Source: Drosophila persimilis
Taxonomy: Eukaryota; Arthropoda; Insecta; Diptera; Drosophilidae
DNA: 64,000 bases
NCBI RefSeq assembly: GCF_003286085.1
Contig: NW_020825358.1
Coordinates: 124,001-188,000, forward strand
Direction of reading: 5' to 3'
How positions within the stretch are numbered: the stretch's first letter is position 1; every line of letters begins with the position of its first letter. Shown piece by piece: positions 10,401-22,100 of this stretch. A program made the translations under genes and the position numbers. The notes beneath the pieces were generated by a model, which was given only the letters and a program-made list of their open reading frames with translations, ran no database searches and was not told where the DNA came from.

Positions 10401-13400
10401 CAAACGTAAATAACGCAAAATTTTTTGTAAAGTCAAAAATTAACAAAAAAAAAAAAAAAAAGAAAAAAACCAACAGGAAAAAATTGTAGCTAAAAGTTGA
10501 ACGCTTGAAAGGCAGCGCAAAATTTTACAGAAAAGAAAAGAACCATAGAAAAATGTTAAACTTTGCGTTTTAGGTCATTTAATTTGTAATTTATTATTTA
10601 TTTATTTATTTATTTATTATTTATTGTAAAAAACAACTCAACAAAAACCACAAATCAAGCAAGAAGAAGACGAAAGAACACAACACAAAAATTTGCTTAA
10701 ATAAATTTGCGAAAATGAAATTAATTGTATAATTCTTTTGTGCGGAATCCTTTGGAGGAGAGTACTTTCAAGCGTTACCTTAGGCGAGGCTATCGGTACT
10801 GTCACTGTCACTGTCACTGTCTCTTTCTCTATCTGTATCTGTATCTGAATCTGTACCTGCACATGCCCCTCTCTCACACATACACTCCTATCATTAGCCC
10901 TGCTGCTGCTCCGTCATTACCGTAATGCTCGGTACTATCTATTCCGCACTTGTATCATCCATCCCGCTTGTCTACCGCTGCTGCTGTAACATTCGCTCTA
11001 ATTAGTTCGACTCCGTCTCCCTGCTGCTCTCCCTCGTCATTGTGCATCCCCACCACCTAACCACCCCATCTGCCCCCATCCGTAAGCCTCTGCTTCCACT
11101 CACACGGCCTTGCGACACGCCCACAAAATTATCTATTTTAGAAAATGTCGTTTTAAATTTAAAATTTTTGTGCTTCAATTAACAAGCACAGAAAAGGGCA
11201 AATGCTGAAACTATATAAGCCACACTCTGTCGCGTGGGCCGAGTGGGTGAGAGGGCGAGTACTTAACAGACTCACTGCTTTGGAGGGGCTGGCACGGAGC
11301 CGGTTTGGGGGGGGGGGGGGGGGAGGACCAGGGCTAACATGCAAAAAGTACATTAGTACCTCATCATGCCCGACGTTGGTCGAGTTTCCGATTATATCCG
11401 CCTGCGGATGGCGGCTCGAGGGATGGTGGCCTTTGTGGAACAGTCATTGCCGGGTGATGGGTCATGCGATAAGCAGGTGAAAGACAAGGATTAGGTCTGC
11501 CCTGAGAGGGGATATTTCGGGAATAATTGCATGCCTCCTCGGTGTCACAAATATGAATAGCGGACCCACAGTCTAAAGGAAATGTTCGAAAATATACGAT
11601 TTTGATGTAGGGAAAGTCTTCATTAAAGAACTACTATATCAACTCTAAACTAAAAATAATGACTTCTTGCGGAAATTTCTCTCCAAATCGTATTTCAGAA
11701 ATGTCTTTTCTTAGATGAAAATGTATGACAAATTCTTAATTAAGGAATGATAAAGTATCCATGATTATTTTCCATTAGGCCGTGCGATGAATTATTATCG
11801 GGGGGAGAATTGCAATCAATCGCTGAGCCCATCCCTGGCAAAGAGCTATAATTATTTTAATCTGGATGGGAGGTGGAGGCCTGCCTGGTTCTGGCTTCAA
11901 TGTCAATGTTTTTTTTGTCCCTTTGTACATTATTTGCTAATCCCACCGTACTAATAAACACAACCCCCCCACCACCACACACACACACACGAAGTAGTTC
12001 CGAATAATCAGTGTCCCTGGGTGTGTCTGTGTGTGTTGCTGTGGTTAGGACAAACATCAGCTTATGCCCACACAGATACACTCACACTCTCGCACTTGAA
12101 TGTAATTAGAGGCTGAAAACATAATGAAAAGCCTACACACACACACACACACACAGACACACATCACAGCATCACTGAAAAGGAAAAACCACAAAAGCTC
12201 CCCCTCTTCACAAACGACCTTTGTCCCCGCCCTGTCCTCAAATTGAACTTTCATTGTGTAAGCCGATCCGAACTAATGTGAATTCCTCTCCGCTCCTGCC
12301 ACCTCCGTACCCCTGCTGACCCCCGCTGACCCATGCTGACCCCTGCTGACGCTGGCTGCTGCAGGTGACCTCAAGAACAACGTCATCGACATGTCTACGG
12401 ATGCGTTCCAGGCGCGGCACAACCACTTCATCGATGCCATCTTCTCGCGTATCAATCGCATTGTATCCGACAATTACGATCCCTTCGTGGTGCGCCTGGC
12501 CGGACGCTCGGCCCCGACCACCGCGGGCAGTGCCACAACGGTGAAGGCCACCAACAAGAACAAGGCCACCAAGGCCGGCGGACACAAGAAACTGTAAGTG
12601 ACAGGCAGAAGAAAACCATCTCAATAGTTACTTCCCAAAAAAAAGTCCCCAGAAATAATATCTGAATCTGATATATTTTCCTATATCTTTTCAAAATTTA
12701 AACAAAAGTTGGCGAAAAGTCCGGTTTGTATCCGCTTAAGTACTTGGGGCAGTTTTAGAAGTAACTCGATTTTCGTAGATTTAAGGAACATTCTCTCGTT
12801 TGAGTGCACTCCAGAATCAGAGTGAATTGATGCAAATTTTGTGAAATTTTCTTGCAGCAAGAACACACGCTCCGAGCCAAGGGCCAGCGGCAGCGTCAGA
12901 GGCAGTGGAAACAATCAGGCAAAGGAGGAGGACGCCGGCAAATTGCAGGAGCAATTGATGCAATTACAGTCCGAGCTGGCCATCAAAGCCATCGAAAAGA
13001 AGCCCGTTGCCTCTGACCAGGCCGCAGCCTCTGCCAATGCCACTACCACTGATTCCGATGCACCAAAAGCGGAAGTGCGAACCGTGTCCGGAGGCAAAAG
13101 CGGCCAAAAGAAGTCCACTTCCACGAACGCGGCAGGCGGCTCCACCCAGAGCCACAAGCACAGTACCAACAAAAAGGCCTCGGGTACGACGGCAGTGAAA
13201 TCTGGTAACTACAATCAGCCCGCGGGTGCTAGCAAGGCCGGAGATGTGGAGAAGCTGCAGAAGGCCGAGGGCAGTCTCTCGGGGCTGGCCTCCCTCAAGC
13301 GGGTGGGAAACGTGAAGGTGATTAGCGATGCGGAGGGACGAAACTCCACGATTAAGGCCAAGTTCACGCTGGGTCCGCTGATCCTGCGCGTGGAGAAGTC

Positions 13401-13773
13401 CTTCAAGCGCGGCAGCGTGAGGAGCGTGAAGAGCGCCACGGCCAGGACCAACGAGATGATCGGACGCATCAAGTTCAGTGTGGTGGACGATCGGGCCACC
13501 CTCATGTCCATCAAGGTGCAGCAGCCCAAGCAGGTGGGTCGCGCAGCGCAGCGCAGCGTCGCATCGCGTCCGCTATGATTGCCCTTTGTCCAATTAACCT
13601 TTGACTTCTGCTGTGTGTTCCAGGTGGAGGTGGAGAGCAAGGACAATCACGATAGAACACGCGAGTTCGTGTGGCGCCGCACGCCAAAAATCGCCAAATT
13701 GGTCAACGAGAAGCTCAAATTGGCCGCCGAATCGCTGTTTGCGCCGCAGGGCGTTGAGGTTGTACGGCTCTAA
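7474..13773 (+). CDS. secreted, extremely acidic protein with basic C-terminal module (not recognised)
   Basis: Inferred coding exons are 7474-7702, 7931-8080, 8145-8960, 12365-12593, 12858-13533 and 13624-13773. They join in phases 1,1,1,2,0 to 749 residues. Donors and acceptors are canonical (GTATGT, GTGAGT, GTGAGT, GTAAGT, GTGGGT). Residues 1-19 are a clear signal peptide (MKFVILLCVLSALLLQIEA), so the product should enter the secretory pathway. Residues about 50-400 are dominated by Asp/Glu tracts broken by Ala/Pro-rich and Gln/His-rich stretches. The exon at 12365 has a well-ordered sequence (HNHFIDAIFSRINRIV). From about residue 620 to the end there is a Lys/Arg-rich, non-repetitive module (KFTLGPLILRVEKSF ... 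EFVWRRTPKIAKLVNEK) that looks like the folded part. I know no function. An acidic secreted matrix, ion-binding or reproductive protein is possible but unproven. The exon chain is well supported; which exon-3 donor dominates is uncertain. Confidence 0.75.
8145..9058 (+). CDS. alternative terminal exon of the acidic gene (short isoform)
   Basis: If the strong donor CAC|GTGAGT at 8960/8961 is not used, the same frame continues through a Lys/Ser-rich tail (ending TKKELKH) to a stop at 9056-9058. Joined to exons 7474-7702 and 7931-8080 this gives 430 residues and drops the basic C-terminal module. Further phase-1 sites lie inside: a donor at 8414/8415 (GAAG|GTGAAC) and an acceptor/donor-like TTGCAG|GTATAG at 8861/8862, so the Gln/His-rich middle could be removed. 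All options keep the frame. Confidence 0.5.
9687..9854 (+). CDS. short acidic open frame, possible cryptic exon
   Basis: A 55-residue frame opens at ATG 9687, runs through a Glu/Asp/Lys-rich tract and ends in four SIE(S) repeats before TGA. Its composition resembles the host gene's acidic exons, but it uses GAA and GAT almost exclusively, where the real exons mix GAC and GAG. No convincing acceptor precedes it. It could be a decayed or cryptic cassette, or merely a purine-rich repeat in an untranslated region. Confidence 0.2.
   Translation: MFNAQAQNGWKREDKEDDDGNDDKEEDEEEEEDEEDEGEGADDEESIESIESIES
12305..12352 (+). repeat. CTGACCC-type tandem repeat at the acceptor of the 12365 exon
   Basis: Units of CCC(C/A/T)GCTGAC recur about five times immediately before TGCTGCAG at 12357-12364. 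They occupy the position where a polypyrimidine tract and branch site normally sit. Each unit contains CTGAC, which itself resembles a fly branch-site motif. Confidence 0.6.
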
Positions 13774-13976
13774 AGGACTTAAAGGATAGCGGGATGTGCT
13801 CCTTGTCCTTCTTTTACTGCTCTCTTCTCAGCTATCTAAATTGTAATTTTTTTTTGTAATCCTGGTTGGCCGCCGTGGCCAGACACGGATAGTCTACGCT
13901 CTAGTGTAATGTGCCTAATTTATTTATTTATTTATTTAATTTATTAAACTATCTATTTATCGCCCAGCCTATCGAT

Positions 13977-13982
13977 AATAAA
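13977..13982 (+). terminator. poly(A) signal of the acidic gene
   Basis: AATAAA lies 204 bases after the stop at 13773, following an ATTT-rich tract at 13918-13940. It is the first canonical hexamer downstream and fits the end of the long transcript. Confidence 0.6.
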
Positions 13983-16900
13983 GCAACTCTGACTATGCAA
14001 ACCTTTGCATTGACTGTACTTGCTGTAAATTTTGGCTGGAAAATCACCCAAAATATTTCTCATCTATTTAGTAGGTATTTATTATTTATCCACTTTCCAG
14101 TCTCCCCAATCTTTTGAGCCAACTGTTTTTAATTTCGGTTGGAAATTGGAAACTGGAGAAAATTAATGGAAGTCCCCCAAGGAGCGAACAAATTATATTT
14201 GTCCAGCTCCCAAAATGACAAACAATCTACTCGAATTATTTCATTATTAACTTTTTGTACCAATTCTCTCTCTCTCTGTCCGATAACAACGTGCAACTCT
14301 GTCTACATCTTGCCGCAACTACCTATGTACATATGTATGTACGTACGAGTATACTACCTGATTTGCCATTTAGGAGAAGCCCTTGCTAACCCATTAAACC
14401 CAATTTAGTTGGCAATTATCCAAGATCTGCTGGAGGGGCATGCAACGTAAAAGGAATCTCAGGAATCTCGCTCAGAAAATGACTAAAAATATTGTCCTAT
14501 TCTGAAAATGCTTTCCCCCAATTGCCTGGCCCTCCCCCCTACCCCCGGCCTCCGGCCCCTCCCCGCCGCATTGTCTGTAAATAAAGGTGCAGCAATGTCG
14601 CCCCCCAGTGGCAGCTGCAGCGGCAGTCCCGGTCCCGTACCTATCTGTGTCAGGTCGCTTGCAGTTTTCATTAATGTTGCAGGCTGCATGGGGCACGGGC
14701 GGGCAGCAGTGAGGGAGTCCGGTTAGAGGGCGGACTGCAACAGGATCCTTCCAACAAAGTAAATATGAGTGCGTTGTATATTGTGTTGCAACCCAAGGCG
14801 GAAGGACATGCAATTTGTTGTTGTTTGCCTTTGTTGTTACACTATCTGTCTCCCTCCCTCTCTCTCTCTCTCTCTCTCTCACTCTCTCTGTCGCTTTCTC
14901 TTTCTGGTTATGCCTGTCTCTTTCGCCCGCCCTGCATGCTGTTTGTTTTGTCTTGTCCTGTCTGACGGGAGACTGGGGCTGGGAGCTGGATATGGGGCTC
15001 GTTGCTGCTCTTTGTTGCACCTAAATTGACAACAATATCGTTTCATTTGCTCACTGAAGTGAACTCATCAGTGCCCCCAGTCCTATATGGCCATCCAAAC
15101 CTGCAACCTACCCTCCCCAAGACACACACCCACACACACACCCACACCCACACACACACACACACACACCCACACACACACCCACACTTTGGCACTTGAA
15201 GTTTTTGCCAGCTGCCGCTTGATTATATTGGCTAGGACCGAGGACACTCCGGACAATGTGTTCGGATTTTAAGTTTAGAAGGATTTACTCCCGATTCCTG
15301 ATTCCCGCTGCTGATTGCTGATGCATGGACCACTCCACCATGCTCACCAAGAAGAAGAAGAATAAACCAAGTTGCAACAATTTAAACAAATTCAATTGTC
15401 CAGGGAGGGAGGGAAGGGGCGGGCAGACTGATTTGCACTTTTGCCTGCTGTTTCCCCAGGCCCAGGCCGAGGCCCAGGCCCAAGCCAAAGCCCGAAAAAA
15501 CGAATACAAAACTGACAACAAAAAATGTAACAATTTTTGCCAACTGAAAATTCTTGAGCTTAAAATTTGCATTTGTTATTACTTCGTCGGTTTGCAGTTG
15601 CAATTGTTGAATATGCAACAATGCCCCAGAACAGAGTCCGCCTCACGGCCCCGAGCGGCGAGCCCCTGCATCGAGGCTATAACTCGGTTACCAGATTTAA
15701 TTCCCAGCCAGATCCTGATTGTAATACAAAGTGGGCGGAATGACGCCCAACTGTTTAGCCAGGGGAGAAGACAGGAACAGAAATAGAACATTTTCATAAA
15801 TCATAAAATGTTCACTCAACAAATGAACTACATTTCGTGGGGGTCGCTCAGCTGCGGAGACACGTTTGTGGGGTCCGGCAAAAGGGCCAACCAGAAGATG
15901 GATTGACGATGCATTGGCATTCATTGGTGGGACTTTGACTTGTTTGGGCTCTCCTCCATTTCAGGGGATCAATCATACGAGCTAGACTTTGAACTCAAGT
16001 GAAAAACGAAGGAGGAGGAATACACAAATGGCCTGTGCCCGAGTGCTCTAAAAAAAGACTAGAGATAAGGGGTTTTATTAACCCAAAGCAGGCTACAGAC
16101 GACCACATTCAGGCACATTCGAGTTCTGTTTATTTGCCGTTTAAATTTCCCATAAGCGAACAGAAGTCAGAGACCATTCTGTTGGAATTCGTACGATGAA
16201 AACTCCACCCTTGATGTTCTCAAGTCCACAGCTCTCATCGAATATTCTTTACATGTTCCCTAGAGTATTCCCAGTTCTGTGCTTTGAAATAGTGCAAAGA
16301 TTTCCTGCAACAATATTTTCTATGCCACTAAATTGGAAAGTTTTGGTTTTCTGGAATTCCATAAAGTTTCGTATGGCCAGAAAGGCTTTACAGGGCGACT
16401 GGCGCTCATTAGACTGGAGTCTGCTCTCACCTAGAACTTGACCCACCACCACCCAACCAGCCAACCAGCCCAACCAGCCCACCAGTGACCTCCACCCTGA
16501 AGACCAATACACTCAGACATACACGCCTCGGACAATATGTGTGGAAAGTTGATAGCTGGGAAAAGGCTGTGTGTGGTGTGGGATCAGGCTTGATAGGAGC
16601 CGTGTGGAAACTTTTCTGCAACACTGTGTGGCGGGTGGGCATTACAAGTGGAGGCTGGGGCCCAAGGTCGGCGGGTGGCTGGACGTACGGTAATCGGCTT
16701 GTTTAATTAGCTCTCTAAGCCGCACCTGGATGGGCATTAGCGGGTCTGTCGGAATAAGATTCTCTGATTGAAAGTGTCCTGGTCGCGGCTTGCCACAAAA
16801 GCGACAACTAATTGCCACATAATCAACAACAGACCCACCAGCAGTGCCACCAGCCGCGAAGTAACCGCAACAACGAGTGACAACTATTGGGGGAGTACAC

Positions 16901-18110
16901 TGAGAGAAAATGAATTCAATTCTAACTTATAATACTTTCTCAATACAAATTTTGCTCCCCTTGATGTTCTAGTTGCCATGACGCTCGCACAATTTAGGTA
17001 CATTTTTGGCCAAGTATACGATGGGATAGGGGATGGGGTGATGGGGTTGGTGGGGGTAGATGTAGGAGGCCCTGCCCATCCGATTTTGAGCACTTGCGCT
17101 TTTTACCAACTCAATTTACGCTAATTACTGCCTTTCGCTTCAGCGATAACTGCTGTTAGCCGCCCCCCACCCCCCGCTACTTCCATAACCCATAACCCTC
17201 CCTGGGGAGCAGGGAGCAGGGATACGGGATCTGTTATCTCTGGTTTTTGGAAAACGGAACGAGCCGGAGCCGGAGCGGGAGCGGCCAGCCCAGCACCCGT
17301 CGCCCATCTGCGGCAAATTTCCATACGCCACGAGAATTTATATTGTCATTAGCTCTTTTTATGCAAACTTCTTTCCGCTCGCTGAGTGTATTTTATTGAA
17401 ATTTCTGCCTGCTGGCCACATTACTGAATTCGCCGTTGAAAGAAACAAAGAGAACAAGAGAATGATTTTCAAATTAAATATATTTTCAGTGCATGCGCGC
17501 TCTTCGCTTAAGCTGCCTGCCGGCTCTCTTTGGCACTGACCTAAAGGCGGCCGCTTCGCGTGGGATAGTGTCTGAGGCAGTGATAAGGTGAGTGTTTATG
17601 ATTGTTAAGATATTTCTGGTGGTCTGAGTTTTGAGGGAACTAGCTTTGTGATGGATATTTCCATCGCCATTACTCCATCATTTTCCTTTTCTCACCTTCC
17701 AATTCTGTTCATTATTTTCCGATACCTATTAGTCGCGTCTATAAGGCGTATCTTAAGCGCTTACCATAAATATTAATTTACCCCTTAAGTGGGTATGTCA
17801 TTAAGTCAATTTTTATTAAGCGCCAAGCTATAATTATACCCCATTAGGTCTTTCTACCTGTCTCCACTAATATATTTATTACCGATTCCTAAAACTATTT
17901 CAAACATTTTATTGCTAGACCTTTAATGTTAGACCTTGAAAGAGAGCATTTACAATCTAAATATAAAGAGAACACACAAAAGCAAAAGAGAGGAAAAGGA
18001 AGCCATGGGGCATTTATTAAAGGTGAGGACATGTTGCTTCACTCTCATTTTTCTTTTTTTTTATTCGAGAGAATGATAAAATGTATGAAAGATTACAAAA
18101 CGAAACTCGA
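13983..18110. other. intergenic, no gene seen
   Basis: Non-coding DNA with a CT repeat (14852-14890), a long CA repeat (15118-15186), CCAG/CAGG-type repeats and ordinary AT-rich sequence. Open frames here are short and either cross the repeats or lack a start context and splice sites. The stretch from about 17480 to 17900 is AT-rich and unremarkable. Confidence 0.5.
15118..15186. repeat. (CA)n / CACACC microsatellite
   Basis: Interrupted CA dinucleotide array, about 68 bases. Open frames reading THTHTH across it are artefacts. Confidence 0.9.
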
Positions 18111-18135
18111 AGGGATTGCGCACACTACAGCTGAA

Positions 18136-18360
18136 AGGGGACAAAGAGGAGCCGAAAGGGGAGCAGAAAGAGGAGCAGAAGGAGTCGCAGAAAGAGGAAC
18201 CGAAAAAGGAACCGAAGGAGGAACCGAAGGAGGAGCCGAAAGAGGAGTAGAAAGAGGAGCCGAAGGAGGAGCAGAAAGAGGAGCAGAAAAAGGAACAAAA
18301 AGAGGAGCAGAAAGAGGAGTAGAAAGAGGAACAAAAAGAGGAGCAGAAAGAGGAACAAGA
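18136..18360. repeat. 12-bp purine-rich minisatellite (GAGGAGCMGAAA)
   Basis: About 19 imperfect 12-base units, strongly purine-biased on the plus strand, with CAG/CCG/ACC variants at the central triplet. Because the unit is a multiple of three, frames stay open on both strands (ERGAERGAE on plus, Phe/Ser- or Leu/Phe-rich on minus). The ten-base string TGCGCACACT is present on both sides, at about 18117 and 18394, as if the array sits between short direct repeats. Confidence 0.85.
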
Positions 18361-18412
18361 AGCTTTCAAAAATTTGACCTTAGAAGGTCTGGGTGCGCAC
18401 ACTGTCGGCTGA

Positions 18413-18605
18413 TTTGAAAGATGATCTGATTGCTATATGTCCGTCTGTTTATATAAAACAATTCTTTGAGATATTTTATGACTTTACATTGGTCGGAATC
18501 GGGCGTGTCTATATAACAAGTTTTTCCAAAAAGAACTTCTTTGTTTTGTACGATAATCACCCCAAATCGCACCACTATGGGTACCATATAGCTGCCACAT
18601 TATAA
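18413..18605. mobile_element. degenerate DINE-1/Helitron-like remnant
   Basis: Phrases such as TGGTCGGAATCGGGCGTGT and ACCATATAGCTGCCA resemble wording I associate with the abundant non-autonomous DINE-1/Helitron-related repeats of Drosophila, particularly in the obscura group. No coding capacity and no intact ends are visible. It appears short, old and fragmentary. The identification comes from memory of the family, not from an alignment. Confidence 0.35.
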
Positions 18606-19133
18606 CATTTGTTCGCACTAGCTGATAAAAACAAACATGCTTGATCCATCAAACACAAAAAACCGAACTAGTCTGGGCGAGTTTTCGAAGTTTTCAGCAC
18701 AGCTAATTCGGCAGTTCTTCGTTTTTTGTGAGCTTCTAAATCATTTTTCTTCTCCGCCTTCGGCTACAGTACGAGAGCGGGCGGCCGAAGAGTGGAAACG
18801 TTACACCTTGCATGAATACACCTTTGAAATATGCTTAGAATGGAAACAAAAGAGAGGCCCTCCTCATAGAAACATAAGAGAGGCACTTTACCAACCAACG
18901 AAAGAGAGTGCGGGCCTCACCGTGCGGCGAGCTCGGCAAGAGCTCGGCTCAGTGTTGGCGCTTCGGCATGCCCACTACCAGCCACCCACACGAAGCGGAG
19001 CCGAGGCATCTGCTCGGTGCTTTTGATAAAGGCTCGTGTGCGCTCGGTCGCCCCTCCTTCGGCTGGCCGCTGCTGTCGCATTCTTCTGCCTGCTGCTGCT
19101 GCTTGGGCCTCCGCCACGGACGAGGGCCCCAAA

Positions 19134-19145
19134 TCAGTTTCAGTT
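19134..19145 (+). promoter_or_regulatory. dpr10: candidate initiator for dpr10
   Basis: Two overlapping TCAGTT initiator matches (A+1 at 19136 or 19142) lie at the boundary between a GC-rich block and a long A-rich, leader-like stretch. Neither has a proper DPE at +28 and no TATA box is seen. Placement as a dpr10 start is inference from position and composition only. Confidence 0.2.
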
Positions 19146-19199
19146 TTAGCGCGACATTCAACGTAGTACGCGGGCGAAGGCGGCGCCCGACAACGCGAT

Positions 19200-22100
19200 A
19201 ATTATTGAGAATCACGAACCCAACTTCAAGACCGAGGAATTCCCCAACGAAAAAGTTTATGAAAATGTAATGCCCAAAAAACGTGAGACGCGAAAGTATC
19301 CACCATCGCCAGATGTGCATATAAGTGTGATTTTTTTTTGGTTTTTTTTTTGTCTTGTCATAAACGTAATTACTTAAAATATCTACAAATATGAAATATA
19401 AAAGTATATTGAATATATATACATATTTATATAGGACCAGACTTGCGGGACTCAATGTGTGAATGTGTGTGTCTGTGTGTGTGTGTGTGTGTGTGTCAGA
19501 GAAGGAAGGAGCCCAAAATTGGGTCGTAAATTTTGGAAAACGTGTGAAAACGCAGGAAAAGCCTCGTTGCCTCATTGCCTCATTGCCTTATTGCCGGCAG
19601 ACCCCCCAAACAACAAAAAATTGAATGACCTTTTGTCGCTTTTGTCGCTGTTTTTGTTCCAGTTATTGTGGCTGTTATTTCTGTCGAGCAGTTAAGTTAA
19701 AATGCGTTCAGCACGCGAATACTGTGACTTTATGACATCGTCTCAAAAATTATGTACGATTTCGTTTCGAAAGAAAACCAAGAGAGAAACACCCAAAAAT
19801 TGGTGCGTGTCAGCTGTGGCAGGCGACAAAAGACCAACAGACCAAGAGACCAAGCGACCAAGAGACCGACAATCAACAGAAGGAGAGCCGCAGCCAAACA
19901 AATTATAAAAGTGTTAAACGCCCACACAACGACCTCCAGCCCCGCCCCCTTTCTATCCGACCAACACCCCTCTCATTAGCATGCAGCAAATTAAGTTGTT
20001 TTATATTTAGCCAAAAGAAAGAGACGGAGAGACGGAGAGCCGGAGAAGCCCCCAAACACTCGAAAAAGAACCCAAATATAAATTAACAAATTGGAACAAC
20101 AAGAAAAACAAGAACCAAAACCAAATCTTTGATCTGTTGGCTCCCCACCCCCCACCCAGAAAAACACGAAAAGCGCGCGTCAAAACAGAAATTGGTGGCC
20201 GTCCCAAATAGTATATCGAACATTAATATATGTATTTTCCCCCCCGTGTAATACAATATTTGTCCAACAGAAACGAAAAAAGAATGTGACAAAAATTAAT
20301 AGAAAACACATAAAATATTAAGGCAATGCACAGTGAGAAAAACTATAGTGATTGTCAGGCAGTGCCCAGACCTACAATATACAGTGATTTAAATGAATGC
20401 AAAAGCTCTCAAGACTAGAACTTTAACCGAGTGAAAAGAGTGACTAATGATCCTTGCTCCTCCCTTTATTTTCATGCCTCTCAAATAGGGTATGGGCCCT
20501 CCGCCTTGATACTTGATTGTTTTTTTTCTCTGTGCTTAAAAGTGAGCAACGGAAATGGAGGGAAACTTATGTTCTTGCGGGGCTGGAGGTCTGGTGCTGG
20601 TGTCTGCCTCTGATGCTGTTTGCCGAGCACACTGCGTATGCGCAATGCGCCAAATGGAAGAACTACAATATTTGTATTCAAAATATCTTCGTGTCTGCCT
20701 TTCTAAAGAAAATGAACTTTTGTTTCGACTGGCAAAAAAGGAAAAACTTTCGCTGGTAAAGTTTTCCCACACACACACACACACACACACACAGTCGGCT
20801 GTTGCAGGAAAAACACTTGAGGCAAGGCGAATGAAAATAAGAACAGTGGAAATTGTCAAGTGTCAAGTGCTTTCAAGGCCTTCTTCTTTATCTGTTTGTT
20901 TCACAGAAATGTTGAGAAAGTCCTAAGACTGTAATGGGATTTATGTCTTGATAAAAACTTGTTTATAAAGCAGCTGCTTTTTGCTTTCATGGTGGGATTG
21001 GATTGGCGTGGCTCAAGGCGGAATCAATGATCAACGAATTCGTTTGGATACTGTTTGTCTGTTGAAATGATTAACTCGTTTCTTCAGCCCATTTTGTGTC
21101 TGCAGAAATACATTTGTGGAACAGGAAACCGCATTGAGATTTAATTGTATCTGTATTTGGATCTCTGATTATTTGCGCCACCTTTGCTATAAATATTGTT
21201 TGAGTTTTGCCCCAAAAACCAAACAAAATAACCCGACGCAAACATTTCTCAATGAAATATTCATACCCAAGGAATTTACTGCCACACAATGGGGAAAACA
21301 GGAGGAGAGCAGAGGGAATAGGAGCAGAGGGAATGCTGTGGGTGAACCCGGAACTTAAGTTGCTTCCTAATCACAGATACTAAGCATTAGAGCAGACACA
21401 CATACACATACACATACACATACACACTCACACACTGCCTCAAGGACGAGGGCAACAAAGTGCAGACGTTTACAATTAAAGAGAGAGGGACACCAGAGGA
21501 TGCTCGACTTCAGCTCCTGCCTGGAAGCCTAGGGCAGCATTTAGCACACAGAAGAGAGACGGGTGGAAGAAAGAGATAGAGAGATACGAGTTGGATAGAG
21601 AAGGGGATAACAAGAGACTGCAGCAGTTGAGTGCGTTAACACTTTTAAGAGACATTGCTGACGTTGCTGGGGAGTCTGGAAATGTGCCTCAACTTCTGTC
21701 TTGGAAACCTGCCACTCCTTCACCACCCCACACCCCACTCTAATTCCATTACGGAAGCAACAGTGACAAGTGGCTGGGGTCCTCGGCCAAGGGCCCGGAG
21801 ACCAGGACACCAGGACATCAGGAGACCAGGAGACAATCTGTCAGCAGCAGCAACTCCTGATTGAAGCCACACAGGAGATGGCCCTGGCATGGGATTCCAC
21901 AGGATCTAGAAATTGGACTTTTACCTCTGCTTGCTCCCCCTCTCATTAGTTTCCCCCCCCCCCACCCCCTCCCCTACTCTTCAGAGGGGAAGTTTGCAAT
22001 TAATTAAGTTTTAATTAATTTCCAACAGCCGACGAAGTGGCGGCAGCGGAAAAAGTGTACTGCTGGAAAAAGAATTTTTCCCAGAGGCGTGTGAAAAAGG

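Larger units (their letters stand above)
9059..12364. other. 3' UTR of the short isoform / intron of the long isoform
   Basis: This AT-rich and simple-repeat-rich stretch separates exon 3 from the exon at 12365. It starts with CAAAA repeats (9090-9150), then GCTGCAC repeats (9505-9528), an acidic open frame at 9687-9854, TC and CA repeats (9990-10260), an A run (10445-10460), TTTA repeats (10590-10625), an AATAAA at 10700-10705, a G run at about 11306-11323, and a run of CCCYGCTGA repeats just before the acceptor at 12364. Confidence 0.5.

Noticed and set aside
17926-18417. 163-residue open frame with a Met start reading ERGAERGAE repeats
   Set aside because: Two thirds is the 12-base minisatellite; alternative frames on both strands stay open equally well, and no splice or promoter signals frame it.
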